64,000 nt of DNA, taken from Jaapia argillacea MUCL 33604. Lineage: Eukaryota; Basidiomycota; Agaricomycetes; Jaapiales; Jaapiaceae. This document shows, one piece after another, positions 35,601-49,262 of the stretch. Under the pieces are notes generated by a model, which saw only the letters and a program-made list of their open reading frames with translations, made no database searches and was not told where the DNA came from. The position numbers and the translations under genes are program-made. Each line of letters opens with the position of its first letter. Within the stretch, counting starts at the first letter, position 1. The DNA lies in assembly GCA_000697665.1 (NCBI GenBank), contig KL197715.1, positions 1,422,160 to 1,486,159 on the forward strand, in the 5' to 3' direction.

Positions 35601-36729
35601 CTCTGCAAGTCCTGACCGTTCTTTCAGGATGCCGACCATGAATCGCGTTATTGATCTCCTCGCGTGGCTGTGTGTCTCCCATTGCTGTAACTGTTACGCC
35701 TACCCCTTGAGTTGAACTTTTTGGGATGAGATACTTTGACTTGTGCAGTCAGTGCCATCGATCTACCCTCGAGCTCTCTGCACCTACCGTTGTGAGTAAA
35801 AAGGACGACACCGATCGTGAAGTTGCCTCGTCTGAAGGACAGCAAGTACTCGTGAGGGGCATCGGAAGACGCTTCGCATTCAAATCTACTCATGAAGACG
35901 AAAGTGTCACTTTAATAGCAGACTGTTTACCACTGAGATCACTGTCTAGATTGTGGTTCTGGAGGCGAATCGTGTGGGGTTGACGACTGAAGGCCGTCAA
36001 TTTACAAGCGGAACACCATAGGCATAGGAACTCAGCAGTATGGTACTACCACACTACTGACGTTGTGGACTCTGTCGCATCGACTCTTAGAGACTTTCTT
36101 GAACACCGACAGTGAGTCTGAACGAGAAGATGATGGTCGTTCCGTCACAGGACGAACTGATCAAACTATGTATATCCATCATATCTGATTGCGATAATCT
36201 AAATATAGCTACTTCTCTAGTTAGAATATACGGAGTAAAAATGTGAAGCCGCAAATAGCAATTTTGAAGCTATTACATGAGTTATCCCAAGTTGCCACAT
36301 TCTAATCACACAAACCTCCACATTACGACTGAAGCTGATATGTCCGCCCTCAAATTCCCATCGCTTTGCCAACCAGAAGTATGTCCTGAGGCAGTGAGGC
36401 TTGAGCCTGAGTGGTGAAAGGAACCGAAAGACCGTGATGGAGTCATGCTCAGCTTTTGCACATTTCAATTTAATCATCGAGACTTGTTCCGACGCCTTTT
36501 ATACCCGGAATCCATCGAAAGGCGAGCAATCATGTTCTGTGTATGGAGAAAGAATCGACGTGTATCCAGGAGCAAAGCTGCGACTGGCGCTCAGTTTCCC
36601 TCGACCACCTTGGATCGCGAAGAGTATTTTTCGGTACCCAACCCCATACCCAAACCCAGCCCCAGTCCCAAACCTTACATGTTGAGTCGACAGTCATTTA
36701 TACCTTCCAGTTCTGAAAGACTCATAGTA
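35601..36729. other. Spacer in the second F-box-like array
   Basis: 3' flank of copy 1 and 5' flank of copy 2. The stretch before copy 2 (ATGTTGAGTCGACAGTC near 36678) aligns with the leader of copy 1 at 34294. I see no gene. Confidence 0.5.
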
Positions 36730-37961
36730 ATGGACGCCTAGTGTAAAGCGCGCCACCGACACACCCCACACTTCAACACGTCCTTGTCCACCATTGCCCG
36801 TCGAACTATACCGACCCATCGTCAAATACGTCGACCAAAGGAGCGTGTTATGCACCCTCTGCATCGCCTCAAAGACCTGGTACACCGAAGCTATCCCATA
36901 CCTTTATAGGTCCGTTTCCGTTTCGGCTGCCTACTTGCAGTGGTGCAACACAATCGTCGAGAAACCATTCTTGGCCGAAATCGTTCGCTCATTCTCCATC
37001 ACGTTTTTTCCGGATCGGAAAAGGGATATAAATTACTTCGTCATTCGCCTGGCACTAGCACTCCGAAATCTCGTCAATTTGGAAACATTGACGATATCCA
37101 ACGGGGAGGGTAGCAAGATCACTACCCATCAAATTCTCTCTGCTTTCGATGCTTGCGGGAGCATCAATCTTCGCCAGTTCGATTGCCGGATTCCTTGGCC
37201 CTATTCGAGAGATGTCAGGTCGCTTCTCGCATTCCTTGAGCGACACCCTGGTATCACCGAATTCCGCTGCAATCCCGATCGTCCAGATCTAATAGCACCA
37301 CGAGAGGTCATCGTACCGGCGCCGCTCTTGGCCAACCTCACGCACCTTAGCTGTTCTGTGGATCTTTTCGTTGGTTTGGCTGATATACCTGCACTTGAGA
37401 GCCTGCAGGTATCTTGTTGGACTAGCGTGGAGCTGCAGCTGGTTTTGCGCACGCTAGTTCGCGTACAGAAGACTCTTCGGAAGCTCTGCCTGAGGCGATG
37501 CACACCATCCTCAGGCTCTTCCGAAAGAGTACTCGCTGGAAGTGTCGTTCGTGGAATCGCTGAAGGTGTACCTATGCTCCATTCATTATGTGTTCATGAC
37601 AATAGCATGAGAGTGAGTTGCGCTATTTGCCTCGAAACGCTGGTTCTTACCATCATACCAGACATATGCCACACTTCCAGAAGTCGACGATTTCATCTCG
37701 TCATTTGCACGATTCCCTCAGCTACACATCGTCTCATGCAGCAAATATGTTGACAAGCCCGAGGCTGTGATCTACCCGACCAATCCGTTTGCTATTTCAT
37801 TGATCCAAGTTGCCGAACGATTCATGATGGGGCTTCCGTCCCTTCGCATCGTCATGATTCCGAATCGTGGCGCGTATCGCTTTACCAGGTCGGGAGCGAG
37901 TGTGCATCCTGTACGAGCTGCTTGCGAAGAGCCTTGCCTTGGTATGTTCCTTTCAAAGTGA
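36730..37961 (+). pseudogene. F-box-like protein, second tandem family, copy 2, start damaged
   Basis: The body is open and similar to copy 1 from LPVELYRPIVKYVDQRSVLC (36794) to FLSK at 37961, across the same intron (gtgagttgcg...ccag). Its aligned start codon at 36730 is followed after three codons by TAG, and the main frame runs back to a TAA with no ATG. A one-base frame change just after the start would explain this. The rest shows no stops, so loss is recent, or another exon supplies the start. Confidence 0.6.
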
Positions 37962-38620
37962 CTTTCCACGTCCTCATGGTCCTTTCAGGTTGTTGACCAT
38001 GAATCTCGTTGATGGCAATGTGCCTCATCTGGTGCTGTGACGATCTTAGATTCTCAACCTGTTACGCCTACCCCTTGAATTGAATCTTTCGGGATGAGAC
38101 ACTTTGACCTCTAGAGTTGAAGGGCCAAGGCGAATACCCCAGTGCCCTCGACCTACCCCTCAGCCATCTACATAAGCAGAGGAATAACATTAACGCCCCA
38201 GCAGCCCTGAGAAAGTACGGATCATGATCGCGAAGTTGCCGTCCGAATCATAGAAAGCTCGTCCTTTATGTAAGGGATATCGGAGGACACCCTTCACCGA
38301 CGAAACCACAGCCTGGACAAATGAGTGAACGGAGTCCAGCCTCCAAAATTGCCGGTGAGTCACAAGAGGGGCAATGAGATAGAGAGCCAATAGAGAGCTG
38401 GATAGCTACAGCTACTTAAATGGGCGATTGGGTGTCTCTCCAACTTCAAATGCCTCTACTATGTTGGAACTCGAAATTGAAAAGAACTTCTCCAGGATCT
38501 GCTGAAGTGTGTCAATAACCAGGTCGAAAGCTCACTCGTTGAGTGAACAATTCTCCACGTTGATGCGTTTTGAAATATTCACAATTTATTTACATGTTCA
38601 GCCAGCAACTCGTCATTGAC
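37962..38620. other. Spacer in the second F-box-like array
   Basis: 3' flank of copy 2 resembling that of copy 1 (for example GTTACGCCTACCCCTTGA in both), then the 5' flank of copy 3. No gene is seen. Confidence 0.5.
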
Positions 38621-39858
38621 ATGTCTTACGACCCGACCCACCACAGTCCATCGTTACCCGTCGAACTATACCGACCCATCACCAGCTTCGTTGACCAAAG
38701 GTGTGACTTGGTCAACCTGTGCCTCGCCTCAAAGACCTTGCACAAGGAGGTTATACCATACCTCTATAACTTCGTTTCCCTTTCGACCAGGAACTTGGAG
38801 TGGTGCAATACAATCATCGAGAAACCATTCTTGGGCGCATTCGTTCACTCACTATCCATCAACTTCGTCGCAATGCGAAGGAGCGATATTCGCTACTTCC
38901 TTGGTCGCGTTGCACTATCACTCCACAATCTCTTCAATTTGGAAGCGCTAGCGATATCCAAAGGGGAAGGGTGCCAGATTACCGCCCGCGAAATCCTCCC
39001 TGCATTCGCGGCTTGTAGCCTCGATATTCGCCAGTTCGATTTCCAGATCCCAGGGCCCCACGAGAAAGACATCGCGTCCCTCTTCATTTTCCTCGAGCGA
39101 CGTCCGACTATCACCGGATTCCGCTGCTACCCTTATATTCACGCCCTTCGCTTGCCACAATATCCCATCATACCAGAATCGCGCTTCGCGGCGCACCTTT
39201 CCCACCTTAGTTGCAGTGTGGAATTCTTCGTTGGTTTCACTGTACTTCCTCCACGTGCACTTGAGAGCCTCCAAGTATCGTGTAGGCACACCACGGAACT
39301 AGAGCTAGTTTTATCTGCCTTAGCCCGTGTGGAGAAGACCCTTCGGAAGCTCTGTCTGATCCACAGCACGTCAAATCCCTTCTCTGTAGACGTGCACCCT
39401 AACGTTCTCGTTGGGCGAATCGCGGAAGGTGTGCCGATGCTCCACTCATTATGTGTTCATGATAATACCATGATGGTCAGTGACGCGATTCTACCTGAAA
39501 CATATTCTTATCACCGTTGCAGACATATATCAGAAAGCCTAGACATTTCGAACCTTTCATTTCCTCAGTTGCGCGATTCCCTCACCTAGAAAACCTCTCG
39601 TGTAACGGCGACAGGCCCTACAATTCATACTCCTCGACTGCATTCCACCGACTTTATAGCGGTACCTTGAAGCTTGCACCAACCGAGATTGCCAAATGGT
39701 TTCTGGCGGTGGTTCCGTCTCTCCGTTCTGTCATGATCCCGGTTTGGCATATCGGCCAAATTTGCTATGTTAAGATGGAATCAGGAGAGGTGATAGCGAA
39801 ACCCGTGACGGGAAATATGGATGAAGCAACTTGTCTCGGTGGGTTGATTTATGAGTGA
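38621..39858 (+). CDS. F-box-like protein, second tandem family, copy 3
   Basis: Two exons, both intact. It starts MSYDPTHHSPSLPVELYRP with F-box-like features (ITSFVDQRCDLVNLCLASKT). Exon 1 ends HDNTMM, followed by a short intron (gtcagt...gttgcag). Exon 2 begins TYIRKPRHFEPFISSVARFP and ends GGLIYE at 39858. It is the most diverged of the three copies, so probably the oldest split. Function as a ubiquitin-ligase adaptor is inferred from the N-terminal motif only. Confidence 0.74.
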
Positions 39859-40460
39859 CTCTTCACGCTCTGACCACTCTTTCAGGTTGTCGACCATGAA
39901 GGAAACTCCGTCCTTGATGGTGGGCCGTCTACTTCGCCTTTGAGCCATCATGTCCTTCACCCATCTAGAAGTCATCTTCTCACCTGCTTTGCTCTCGGAC
40001 CCTTCATCACCTTCGTCGAGGCCTCGTTCCGAGTCAGGGCGGCCCCTCGATCTATCACTACCCTTTACACTACGAAAGGTCAGGCTGTCACAGATAAGAT
40101 ATTGTACAGATCTATAGCACTCACGACAATCTGAGTCGTCGGTATCGAGGCTAAAGCCACCATCTGTAATTATCACCCAAGAAACAGGTGCATCTCCCAT
40201 GCGATTTATCGCCCATCTCATGTAGTGAATTGTCACCCCCGTTCCGAAACGCTCTGCGTGTTCATACCTCTATTTAGCTTGTCCTAATTGCACCATTTTG
40301 GGTCGATTCGCGAGTTCGGTCATGGCAGAGGTGAGGACAGGGTAAACTCTGCCGGCCCGTCTCTGCCGCCGCTCATTGCATCACTTGTTCGGTCGAGCGG
40401 GGCTCCCACGAGACCAGGTTCATCGTCGGTTCGTCCACGACAACGAAGCGACAAACAATC
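39859..40460. other. Spacer before the alpha-mannosidase gene
   Basis: About 600 bp. A minus-strand frame (39781-40236) is open for 151 codons and Ser/Arg/Asp-rich, but it overlaps the end of F-box-like copy 3 and has no recognisable domain. I do not call it. Confidence 0.45.
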
Positions 40461-43400
40461 ATGGCTTGCCAACACAACCGACCCACTAACTCGTATCCTG
40501 AACAGAACTTGGGTCCAGGAAACAAGTGGATCAAACATCTCACTCAAAACCGTCTGGGAACCTTCACCGGCGGTCACTTCTCCGACGTCAACCTCTCGTC
40601 CGTTCTCTTCACTCACAGGCTCGATGACCCCGGTCATATCAAGCTCCAAGTATGGAGCGCACCGGGCCTCACGAAACCTACCTTTGAAGAGGCTATGAAG
40701 CAGAAGTTTAAGCCTGCGAAGAAGGGAGATTCATTTGGACCTTCTTGTGAGTTATCCGTGCGAGCTGAGTTACACGTGTCTGCAGCGCTGATGCGATGGG
40801 CGTCATGAGGGACGAATCACTGGTGGAAAGTTTCGGTGACCATTCCAGCATATTGGCTTCAGTATGAGCGAGTTCAATGTCAGTGCTCCAACACCGTCCA
40901 CACGACCATGCCATTGACAGTGACGCTGCAGTTGAATTTGACCCTGGTTGCGAAGCCATGATTTACACTGTCGATGGAACACCGCTGCAAGGTCTGTCGC
41001 TGCAACTCGTTTCGGCCATGAGGCAAGACTGACTTGGTCACCATAGGTATCACTGGTGGATACGGCGGGGACCGACGTGTCGAGTATATCATCCCACTCG
41101 ATGCTCGCAAGAAGGGAACCCACGACTTCATTATTGAGTCCAGTTGCAATGGCATGTTCGGTGTTCCATGGAACGGAGATACCATCGCTCCCCCCGATGC
41201 AAGTCTCATCTCGGTTTCCTGTCCATATGCCAAGCTCACGTCGCTTCACCCTTTTTCAGATGAACAGATACTTCTCCCTCGACTCTGCCGATCTCGTAGT
41301 CCCCAACCAAGAAGCCTGGGGTCTCCTCTGGGATTTCACGACTCTCCGCGAATTAGTCGACACCCTCCCCGGAAACACCGCCCTCCAAAACCGCGCATTA
41401 GTGGCTGCAAACGAAATCATGAATGTTTTCAAGAACGGCGACGTTGATAGTGTGGGTAAAGCTAGGAAGGTGGCTGAGGAGGTGTTTGGAGAGGGCTGGG
41501 AGCAGAAGGGTGAGAAGATTTATGAGGAGGGATCGGCCAAGGCACAGGTCTGGGGTATTGGCCATTGTCATATCGATACGGCTTGGTGGGTAACGTTCCA
41601 GGAATCCGTTATACGGTGGTTAGGATCTGATTATGAACGCAATCATAGGCTCTGGCCATATCGCGTGACTCAGCAGAAAGTCGCCCGTTCATGGTCAACT
41701 CAAGTCGATTTGATGGAACGTTACCCCGAACATCGCTTTACTTGCTCCCAGGCTCAACAATACAAATGGCTTGAAGAAGTCCGTCTTTCCTTCCCCTCCC
41801 ACCGCCAAAACCTCTACTAATGCCGGATCTCCTTTAGCTGTATCCACCCCTCTTTAAAGCCGTCTCATCCAAAATCGCTTCAGGTCAATTCCACCCCGTG
41901 GGCGGTTCCTGGGTCGAAAACGACTCCAACATGCCTTCAGGCGAAGCCCTAGCCAGACAATTCGTGTTCGGTCAGAGATATTTCGAGAGTAGGTTTGGGA
42001 AGAGATGCGAGACTGCTTGGTTACCTGATAGCTTTGGGTTGACGGGGGCGCTGCCACAGATTGTGAGAGGGGCGGGGATGAAGTACTTCTTTACGCAGAA
42101 GCTGAGTTGGTGAGTGCTTTTCTTAGGCGATGGTTTGTGTGTTTTGTGTGTTGATTTGTGGGTTTAGGAATAATATGTGAGAGGCAAAGAGGTTTGGTTG
42201 TGGGAGTTGGCAAACTAAGAATATACCTCTCCCCTTTAGAAACGTGTTCCCCCATTCTACCTTTAACTGGGTGGGTATCGACGGGACCCAGATTCTGTGT
42301 CATATGACTCCTGTTGGTGAGTGTCTCCCTTCTTGTTGGCTTTTGGCATTCGGTTGTTAATTAATTCGTTGCTAGATACTTACACCGCGCAAGCGACTGT
42401 CGGAGACGTCAATAAGGGGCTGACGAACCATAAGGTACTGTGAACTCATTTTTTTGTCTATATTGGATACGCAACTAACCTTGGCGGTGTAGAACTTGGA
42501 ATCGAGTTCAACTTCGTTATTGGTATTTGGGAATGGCGATGGTGGAGGAGGACCTTTGGCCAAGATGTTGGAAAATGTGAGTCTCTTTCTTATCTCTTGT
42601 TCGTTGCGTATGTGTTTAAGATATGATGTATCCACCAGCTACGACGTATCCGCGCTACCACCAACAACCACCGTGAACTCCCTCCGGTTAGTATGGGTCG
42701 GTCAGTTGATGAGTTCTTTGATGAGTTGGCGGACGAGACGAAGATGGGTAAGACGTTGCCGAATTGGTATGTCTTACAATCGGGGTTTGTCTCTTCGTTT
42801 GTCGCTGATGGTTTTACGTGACAGGCATGGGGAACTGTATCTTGAGGTGAATATGCAATGCGTCGTCCTTTTTTCCGCCCTTGAACTAACATTACGCCGC
42901 ACAGTTCCATCGGGGAACATATACATCTCACGGTGAGCCGTTATGCGTGTTGTTCACAGAACAAGTCGTTGAGTGTCGTTTATAGGCTCCATCAAGAAAG
43001 GGAACCGCAAGTCTGAGATTCTTCTTCGAGATGTCGAGGTGAGCCTGGAAAGATTCTTGGCCTCTAGTGTATCTCTGAATATCTTCTCTTCAATCTCTGT
43101 AGCACGTCGCGACCTTGGCTTCGCTCTATTCTTTGTTCAAGAAGGATTATCTCTATCCGAAAGCCAAGATTGACGAGTGTTGGGAGAAGGTTTTGTTGAA
43201 TCAATGTAAGGAAGTGTTCTAATCCTCATCTCTGTTGACAAGCTAACGGCTCTTCGCGTGTCCAGTCCATGATGGTGAGTTCTTCGTATAGCCAACACCC
43301 CACTTGCTGATAAGGCCCCCGAAGTTCTACCCGGTTCTGCAATGTATGTCGCCTATGCTGCTTTGAATTCTGACCGTTACTAATGTGGCATCAGTGGCAT

Positions 43401-45498
43401 GGTCTACGACGACGCTGAGAAGCTGTACACTGAAGTTCGCAAGGATGGTCAAGAACTCCTCGAAGAGGCCTTCGACACTTTCCTCCCTGGCTCCTCTCTG
43501 CTCTCGTTAGAATCAGTTGCCCAGCAAAAGTTCACCAACTCTGGGAATATCGTCGCATTTAACACCACCTTCTTCCCTCGTCGCGATGTCGTCAAAGTCC
43601 CCGTTACGGGATCCGCCTCACGTCTCAAGTCCAAGGTTGTGCAAACTGGGAAGGACGGAGTCGGTTATGCTTTGATGGATGGTTCCCAGGGCGGTTCCCT
43701 TGTTGCCAGTCGTGGGCTGTTTGCGGATTGTATGCCTCCGTCGAGTATGTGGCGCATTCGCTCTATGAAGTGGTGACTACTAACTTGGTTTTGAGTAGTC
43801 TTCTCGAACGGATCGGATCACTTTGTCATTAGGAACTCAAGTGTTCAACTCACCATCTCTGGTGGTCGTATTACGAGTCTGTTTGATGTCCAACTTGGGT
43901 ATGACCCTTGGTACACTCCTGCTGTGATGCCTCTAATTTCCGACTACTAGTCGCGAACTTATTCCAGAAGGAGAGAGCGGAGGGTTGGTGATATTTGAAG
44001 ATCGTCCCAATTATTGGGATGCGTGGGGTGAGTCAATTTGTTCCACATATCACCGGTGCCCTGTCTCATGCCCTGCAACCAGATGTCGAGATTCATCACT
44101 TGGAAAAGGCGACGAAGCTTGAATTCTCCAAGTTTTCTGTTGTGGCAGAGGGTCCTCTCCGGGCAGCTATTCGAACGGAAATAAAGTACAACAAGAGTAC
44201 TATCGTTGTGACGGTTAGTGCTGTGTCACTTCGTAGATTTACTTCGTTGATTCTGACACACTGCAGATTTCCTTGGACGCCATTGCTGGTAATGACCTGC
44301 AGTCTGACTCGAGGTTATATCGCTGACTCCCGCCTTCGTAGCTACCGTCAAGGCAAATTCTAGATCCCTATTCCTTTTCGATGCAGTTGTCGATTGGCAC
44401 GAACGCCATGAATTCTTGAAATGTCTGTATCGAACTCTTGTCCCACCGATGAAGTGGCTAACATTATCTCCCAGTTGAACTGCCTTTGAATATTCACAAT
44501 GACAATGCTATTTACGAATCTCAATGGGGCTTTGTGCAACGACCAACCCACAGGAACACCACTTGGGACTCGGCGAAATTCGAAGTTTGCGGCCACAAGG
44601 TTTGTTTCCAATTTCCACTCCTCCGACCGCGTCTCACGATCGTTCGCTTCCAGTATGCAGATCTCAGCGAGTATGGGTACGGTGTTGCCATTCTATCTGA
44701 ATCCAAGTACGGTTTCTCCTGCCAAGGGAACGTTCTTCGCATCTCGTTGCTTCGAGCTGCCACGGCTCCCGACGCCGAACAAGACCAAGGTGTGTAAGAC
44801 GTAATTGTATTTTCGGAGCGACTCTGATTTCACTGCTGCAGGGAAGCATGAGTTCTCTTGGGCAGTGTTGCCACATGTTGGTCATTTCTTGGAGTCCGAT
44901 GTCCCCATGGCTGCATACCTCTTCAACTCGCCGCTCCACCGTGAGTGTTTTTGCCTCCTCTTCTGCCATCGATATTCAGTGTCTTGTCTCCGATTAGTTC
45001 GATATATTCAAGTGGACGGTGTCCAGTCCGCGCTTTCGCAAAGAGGTTCGCCTTTCCTGGTCGATGGGGCTCCGAATGTGATTTTGGAGACAATCAAACG
45101 AGGCGAAGATGACGATTTCAGTCGGACAAAGACGACGTCCACCGTCGTTCTTCGCCTTTACGAGGCCTTTGGAGGTCACGCCCAAGTCAGGCTCAGGGTT
45201 GCTCCCTACTTGTCCGTGGTGAAGGCCCACGTTACCAACTTACTGGAAGACGAACTAAGCGAGTTGAGCTTGGTGCGACCTGAAGAGGATGAGGAAGGTT
45301 TTGCCATTCTCAAGTTGAACTTCCATGGCTTCGAAGTCAAGACAGTGAAGCTGGTCGTTGGTTCGTGGCTACCACCCGTCACTGAACAATTGTGAGTGGG
45401 TAATATCTGAAATTTCGTTGTCGATGCTTACCGAACCCTCCAGGTCGTCGACCAAGCATGACAGCTGGGTCAACGTTGAGAAGCTTCGACTTTTCTGA
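40461..45498 (+). CDS. AMS1: Alpha-mannosidase, glycoside hydrolase family 38 (AMS1 type)
   Basis: Class II alpha-mannosidase, in yeasts a vacuolar enzyme that trims free and protein-derived oligomannose. It starts MACQHNRPTNSYPEQN with no signal peptide, as expected for AMS1, which reaches the vacuole by a cytosol-to-vacuole route. The zinc-binding motif GHCHIDTAW is followed across an intron by LWPYRVTQQKVARSW. The catalytic Asp lies in WLPDSFGLTGALPQI. Other family stretches are SWVENDSNMPSGEALARQF, GKTLPNWHGELYLE and LPGSAIGMVYDDAEKLY. The gene is cut by more than ten short introns. A final small exon reads TKHDSWVNVEKLRLF, with the stop at 45496-45498. The family is about 1050-1100 residues, and the span agrees. 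Confidence 0.93.
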
Positions 45499-45774
45499 GC
45501 GTATCAACAGCTTGTCTCCTGCATAGGATTGTAGTTGTATTGCGGCAACGCTGTATGTTGTGGGTGTTTTGTATGCTGTATTATGCCGGTTGCTACCGCC
45601 CAAATTGATGTTCCAGTGAATCATTCGTGTTACCACCGCGACTTGACGCGAGGCCTGAAGTTCGAGACGAACTACTTTCGGTGAATCAGAGCAAATGAAA
45701 GTGGCGGTGACGGGACTTGTTACAATTCCAGACGCATGTGTTACATTCTACAGATACAGGAACCAGAAACACGG

Positions 45775-48700
45775 TTACAGCCCATTCCACTCAAACCCTT
45801 TCTGAACACTAAATCCACCCTCCAAAACCATCTTCTCACAACTCGCTCCAACCCTAACACCATACCACCCACTCTCCACCACCCAACTCCCAATCCTATC
45901 CTCCCAATACGAAACGGCATACTTATCCAACGGCAATTCCACAACTTTACTTGCTCCTGGAGCCAGATCTCGTACTTTTGCAAAGGCTTTGAGCATGAGA
46001 GGTGGGTGGGTCAAGTCGGAGGTGGTTGGGAGTGTTACGTATAGTTGGACTATCTCGGAGCCGGGGAGGGAACCTGTGTTGGTGATTGTGACTGAGGCTG
46101 TTAGGTTGATGTCGGTTTTGCTTAGGGATGGTTTTGTGAATTTGAGGTCGGTGTAGGAGAAGGTTGTGTAGGAGAGACCGTGGCTGTTGATAGCGGTGTT
46201 AGGAAGATGAAGAGAAAGGAAGAGACGAGTCTGTGATTTACGTACCCGAAAGCGAAGGCAGGTTCGATCTTGCGTTGCGCAAAGTGTTTATAACCCTACC
46301 AAACCACATATCAGTGATAACGCCCCCAATCATCAAAAGACCCGAACACTTACAACGAACAAATCCTCTCCATACCTCACCTTTCCATTCTCATGATGGA
46401 AATGCCCATGAGCGGGTACGTCCTCCAAGCGTTTGGGGAAAGTCAAGGATAATTTGCCAGAAGGGTTGACTTTGCCTAGCAAGACGTCGGCAATGGCTTC
46501 TCCCGTTGCGTTACCCAAATACCAAGAGTGAACGATGGCGGCTACCGAGTCGGCCCATGGCATCGTTATCGCAGATCCCTGTGTGACGAGAAAACATCAG
46601 TGTTTGATGGAAGGGAAAGCAAAAAGGTACGTACAGCTTGAGTGACGACGATGGTGTTAGGGTTCGCTTTAGCGACCTTTTCAACCAACTCATCCGTCCT
46701 CCCAGGTAGCGCAAGCGTAACCCTATCATACCCCTCCGTCTACCACACACCCACACGTGCATCAGCCTCATAAAAAAAACCACAAAAACCAAGAAAAAAC
46801 CGTACCTCCCAATCCCCATTCAACCCCACAACAGCCACAACCAAATCAGCCTCTCTAGCAACCTCAACAGCCTTCTCCATCTCCTCATCAGCCTCCCTAA
46901 CCTCCGCTCCACCCAACCTAACACCAGGATTCGAATCCATCACACTCTCATCTTCATCCCCGTCCGCTGGTCCTCTTACGTTGCAGAATTCTACTAGGAT
47001 GGAATGGGCTTTGTGGGCTTTGAGTGGGTAAGTGCCTTTTTCTTCTAGGGTTCCGGCGTTGAAGAAGTATTCGCCGCGGCGTTGGCGGGTCCAGTTGTCG
47101 ATTACGAGTTTGCCGTCAACGTAGAGCTGGGGGGACCCAATTATTAGCCATCACGTCTTAACGAGGTACGAAGGGAGAGAGCCAGCCAGCCAGCAACTGA
47201 AAAGCAACTCACCTTTGCTCTCCCAGCAGCAATCAACCCAAACTCAAACAAACAATCCTCCTCCCTCTTAATCACACCCTCCAATTTCAAAGTCCACCTC
47301 TTCGTAATCCCCACGGGTGCTTCTGCACTGATGAAGATCCTAGTTTCGTCTATAACTTGTTTTTTGAATGGGACGGAGAGGGGAGTCATGGAATCGGGTG
47401 AGGTGTGGGAGTACCAGGTTCCTAACCATCCTGGTTGGCCGGAGGGAGTGAATATGTCGTAATCGAGGGACGGGAGGGTCATGTATGCTTTGAACATCCC
47501 AAAAAAGTCAGTATCGTTGGTTTGGGGGCTGGGAAGGAAGGGACAACTCACTCCTTGCACCCTCAGCATAAGTAACCTCAACATCTTTCCCCAACGCCCC
47601 CACAATCCCCTCAAAAGGCGAGACATAATAACTAGGTTTGAGAGCAGCCGAGCCACCACCGCTCAAGACTATAGCTTTCGCGTTCCCTCCTACAATCGCT
47701 ATTTTCTTGATTTTGGATGGGTTGAGGGGGAGGAGGGGGGAGGAAGAGGGAGAGGGAGGAGAGTTCTTGAGGAGGACGATTGATTCTGATGCTACTTTCT
47801 TCATGAGGAGCTTATCGGCTGGTGATTCCCTCGTATACTCTTTCCCATCTCCGTCCAACACCTACATCAAACCCAGCGTAGCACATCAGTACTTCTCCCC
47901 CTCGCACAAACAAATAAAGGGAGGGAACGCACCTCAGGGGCACCAGCAGCACATTTCTTAACCATCTCCAAAACCTTCTTAGCTCGTTCTTTCACGGTCC
48001 TAACCATTATTTTCCTACTTCCTATTGATCTGTTCATGAGATCGAGAGTGCGCCATTTGTTTGTGCCGGGCATTTCGAGGTCGAGGCCTGCGTTTAGGGC
48101 GTGGTCTATTGAGTAGATGCCGAACCTGGGAGGTGGTGTTAGCGGGGGAGGAGGAGGGGGGTGAGAAGGAGGAGGGTGGAGAAAGCAAGGGAGATGAAGG
48201 GGATAAGGAAAGGGGGAAAGGCGAGGAACGAACATACCAATCCGACATGATCATCCCCTCGAACCCCCATTCCTTCCTCAAGATATCACGAATCAAAGCC
48301 GGGTTCTCTGAACAATGCGTTCCGTTCACCCTATTATACCTATGTGAGAGTAAAGCGGTCAGCTACGAGTAAATCGATGAGGAGAGGGGGGACGGACGCG
48401 GTCATGTAACACCAAGGCTGAGCGTATTTCTGAGCCAACATGAATGGCATTAGGTATATCTCGCGGAGAGCGCGGGGGGAGAGGATGGAATCGTATGCCA
48501 TTCTGTCGTTTTCTTTGTCGTTGCATCTGTAGGTGGTGGGTGTGAGGATGGGGAAGCAGGGAAGGAGGGAAGAGGTACGTACACGAAATGCTTGATACAA
48601 GCTCCGATACCTCCTTTCTGTACGCCGTTGATATAAGACGAAGCGATCATGCCAGAGAGGAAAGGGTCTTCTGAGAAACTTTCGAAAGCCTTTATTTGAA

Positions 48701-49262
48701 GTTAGCATTGACACCAAGTCTATACAAGAAGGAGCGTACTCGACCGCCGAGAGGGTTCTACATGAATGATGAGTGAGTTTGTGAGTTTGGAGAGAAAGCA
48801 AAGGAGGACGTACGCGTTGAATGTTACATGTCGGAGCGAGCAGGATGGAAGCAGCGCGTAACTTTGCTTCTTCAGCAAGCAGTTTCAAGCCAACTTCTTC
48901 TATGAGAGCGGTATCCCAAGTAGCACCCAACGCGGTTGCCGACTAACGAGACGCGAGTGGAGTTGAGCACCATGAAAAGCAGGGTGATAGAGGGAGAGAC
49001 GTACAGGCAAGCACTTTGCAGGGGTGCCCATGAAGAAGTTGTTACCTCTGACACCTACGCGCAGCGTCAACGGATGCTGGTATAAGATGGAAAGGAACGT
49101 ACCATTGGGACCATCGCTGACCTTGATAGCGGGTACGCCCAACCTAGGTACCTCGTGTGTATGCCAGAAGCCGACACCGGCAGTCAAGAGAATAGCTTCA
49201 TCTGTGGTCAACTGGTCGACGACGTTGTCAATGTCAGCCTTTGCGAAGTCTGAGGGAGGCAT
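45775..49262 (-). CDS. Beta-glucosidase, glycoside hydrolase family 3 with PA14 domain, copy 1
   Basis: Hydrolyses beta-glucosides such as cellobiose. The start [15 protein letters not shown] has no signal peptide, so an intracellular enzyme is likely. The N-terminal barrel has [22 protein letters not shown] and the nucleophile motif [12 protein letters not shown]. The second domain has [16 protein letters not shown]14 insert follows (around 47.05-47.5 kb; [28 protein letters not shown]). The C-terminal part has [12 protein letters not shown] and a fibronectin-III-like domain ([16 protein letters not shown]), ending FEWNGL at 45775-45777. About ten short introns. It is a close paralogue of the gene at 54477-57854, with a P450 between them. 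Confidence 0.92.

Noticed and set aside
39781-40236. Minus-strand 151-codon frame after F-box-like copy 3
   Set aside because: It overlaps the coding end of copy 3 on the other strand and is low-complexity; not convincing alone.
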